Shown here piece by piece: positions 30,849 to 31,946 of a stretch of DNA of 31,946 bases. The first letter of the stretch is position 1. Each line of letters opens with the position of its first letter. The stretch is taken from the IMG/VR virus record IMGVR_UViG_3300025767_001435, positions 1-31,946 of that record. One strand, 5' to 3'. Below the pieces are notes generated by a model. The model was not told the DNA's origin. It saw only the letters and a program-made list of their open reading frames with translations, and made no database searches. This DNA is from a virus. Made by a program: the position numbers and the translations under genes.

Positions 30849-31946
30849 ATGCAAGAATTTGACAAAATAGGCGAAGACCTTTTTAACAAGATTAGAGGAA
30901 GATTTCCAGAAGTTACTATCGGTGACGAAGCAGGAACAGTTACTAACGAACCAACTATGGCACGTTTCTTTGATTTTGATTATAATGGGTTGGGCAAGGT
31001 AAGTGTTGCCATTGAGGAAGATGAAGGCTTAACTGTTATATACAGTAAAGACTTTATGGAAGATCAAGACGAAATGACTAAAGAATCATGGTATGATTTC
31101 CTAAAGGAACTACGTGTGTTTAGTAAGAAACGTATGATGCCTTACAGTGTAAGAGATATTACAAAGTCGAATTTAAATAAAAGAGATTATAAATTCTTAG
31201 CGAAAACCCCTGAGGACGAGAACATGAACGAATCAAAACTATATGGTACTAGTAGAATTAGCTATCAAAAGATAGGTGAAGCACGTATTGTAATTAAGCA
31301 CACAGAAGGTGTTAACCAAGAAAGTGCCGCAGGACGTACACGCAGTATTGGTAAAATTTATATTGAAAGCGCAGAAGGCGAACGTTTTATATATCCGTTC
31401 AAACACCTAAGTGGTGCAAGAGCAATGGCACGTCACGTAGCAGAAGGCGGCAAACCGCATGATGAGTTCGGTGGACACATTGTAGGCTTATCAGAAGAAA
31501 TGAGTAAACTGCGTAAGTTTAGCAACTACATGGGTCGTAGTGCTGTAATGGCAGAAAGCCTAGCAGGATATGTAGACGTAGTTAAAGAGCGTATTAAGAC
31601 AGTTAAGAAAACAATCGAGAGTTTACAAAAGCCGGCATACTATGCAGAAACATTTGCAGCATATGCTAAGCCAATGATGGAAGATGTACCTACAGACGTT
31701 GCAGAGAATTGGATCGACCAACTTACTATTAAGCAGTTCAACGAAGAACTAGCAGATGTATTTCCATACATTTATAATCTAGTAAGTGAAGCAAGCAAAG
31801 CAAAATCACTAGGACCAGATGACTTAGTAGACGAAGGCGAGCAGCACGGCAATAGTAAAATTTATGACAAATGCCGAGATGGCTGGAAAAAGAAACCAGG
31901 TGCAACTCGTGGTTCTAAAGGATCGTGTATCCCAGAAGAGATTGAG
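30849..31946 (+). CDS. Conserved T4-like phage protein of unknown function (3' end outside window)
   Basis: 366 codons, open to the right edge. Translation begins MQEFDKIGEDLFNKIRGRFP. Mixed alpha/beta N-terminal part (TMARFFDFDYNGLGKVSVAI), then KKRMMPYSVRDITKSNLNKRDYKFLA, ESKLYGTSRISYQKIGEARIVIKH and FKHLSGARAMARHV, blocks that resemble a conserved protein of marine T4-like phages as far as I recall, though no function is known to me. Near the edge is KCRDGWKKKPGATRGSKGSC, a short Cys-bounded basic motif seen near the ends of other phage structural proteins. It lies downstream of gp17, where a T4-like map would have the portal gp20; it does not look like a portal. Head or internal virion role inferred only. 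Confidence 0.75.
   Translation, partial: MQEFDKIGEDLFNKIRGRFPEVTIGDEAGTVTNEPTMARFFDFDYNGLGKVSVAIEEDEGLTVIYSKDFMEDQDEMTKESWYDFLKELRVFSKKRMMPYSVRDITKSNLNKRDYKFLAKTPEDENMNESKLYGTSRISYQKIGEARIVIKHTEGVNQESAAGRTRSIGKIYIESAEGERFIYPFKHLSGARAMARHVAEGGKPHDEFGGHIVGLSEEMSKLRKFSNYMGRSAVMAESLAGYVDVVKERIKTVKKTIESLQKPAYYAETFAAYAKPMMEDVPTDVAENWIDQLTIKQFNEELADVFPYIYNLVSEASKAKSLGPDDLVDEGEQHGNSKIYDKCRDGWKKKPGATRGSKGSCIPEEIE

Noticed and set aside
1-31946. Search for tRNA genes, CRISPR arrays, insertion sequences and attachment sites
   Set aside because: Intergenic gaps are all under about 115 bases and hold only promoters, ribosome-binding sites and hairpins; no cloverleaf, spaced direct repeats or transposase was seen.

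Overview
The window is a densely packed, AT-rich (visibly well under 50% GC) segment of a T4-like myovirus (Caudoviricetes). Homologues of T4 gp4, gp13, gp14, gp15, gp16, gp17, gp18 and gp19 can be read from their protein sequences. The style of the giant repeat-rich virion proteins, the small HNH-like zinc protein and the metabolic cargo resembles marine T4-like phages. No photosynthesis gene is visible. The carried ADP-heptose genes point (inference) to a Gram-negative host with heptose-containing surface glycans, perhaps a marine proteobacterium, rather than to a cyanobacterium. No tRNA, CRISPR array, insertion sequence or origin was found, and no gene-free stretch exceeds about 115 bases.

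Layout. (1) 1-2114, plus strand: the 3' part of a NodU/CmcH-type carbamoyltransferase and a HAD-fold protein whose catalytic aspartates are missing. (2) 2159-12197, plus strand: three adhesin or tail-fibre-like virion proteins of 915, 181 and 2242 residues, built from beta-repeat domains. Two of them contain cupredoxin-like domains with complete type-1 copper ligand patterns (three domains in all). (3) 12194-18192, minus strand: read in transcription order, neck protein gp14, tail completion protein gp15, a Nudix hydrolase, then a tightly overlapping sugar-nucleotide operon hldE-hldD-cupin-gmhB. (4) 18249-20781: neck protein gp13, a 2OG-Fe(II) oxygenase, an 82-residue unknown, a deoxynucleotide-kinase-like P-loop protein and a convergent HNH-like protein. 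(5) 20895-31946, plus strand: an enlarged tail sheath gp18, tail tube gp19, a tail-tube/baseplate protein, a 123-residue unknown, head-completion nuclease gp4, small terminase gp16, two unknowns (one acidic, then Lys-rich, with a zinc ribbon), large terminase gp17 and a partial conserved protein running off the end.

Regulation can be read directly. Structural genes follow copies of a T4-type late box, ATAAATA or one-base variants. Three metabolic transcription units start from near-perfect host sigma70 promoters (TTGACA, 16-17 bp, TATAAT-like). Several of these promoters lie so close to the start codon that the mRNA would begin at or within a base of the ATG, so leaderless expression is predicted. 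gp13 and gp14 diverge from a 10-bp-arm palindrome made of two opposed late boxes. Four stem-loops look like terminators or 3'-end hairpins.

How the genes fit together: HldE, GmhB and HldD supply kinase, phosphatase, adenylyltransferase and epimerase for ADP-L-glycero-D-manno-heptose. GmhA is not in the window. The carbamoyltransferase and the cupin isomerase-like protein are further sugar-modification candidates, and the glycan genes flank the giant Ser/Thr/Asn-rich tail proteins. The remaining genes build and fill the head (gp4, gp16, gp17) and assemble the contractile tail (gp13, gp14, gp15, gp18, gp19).
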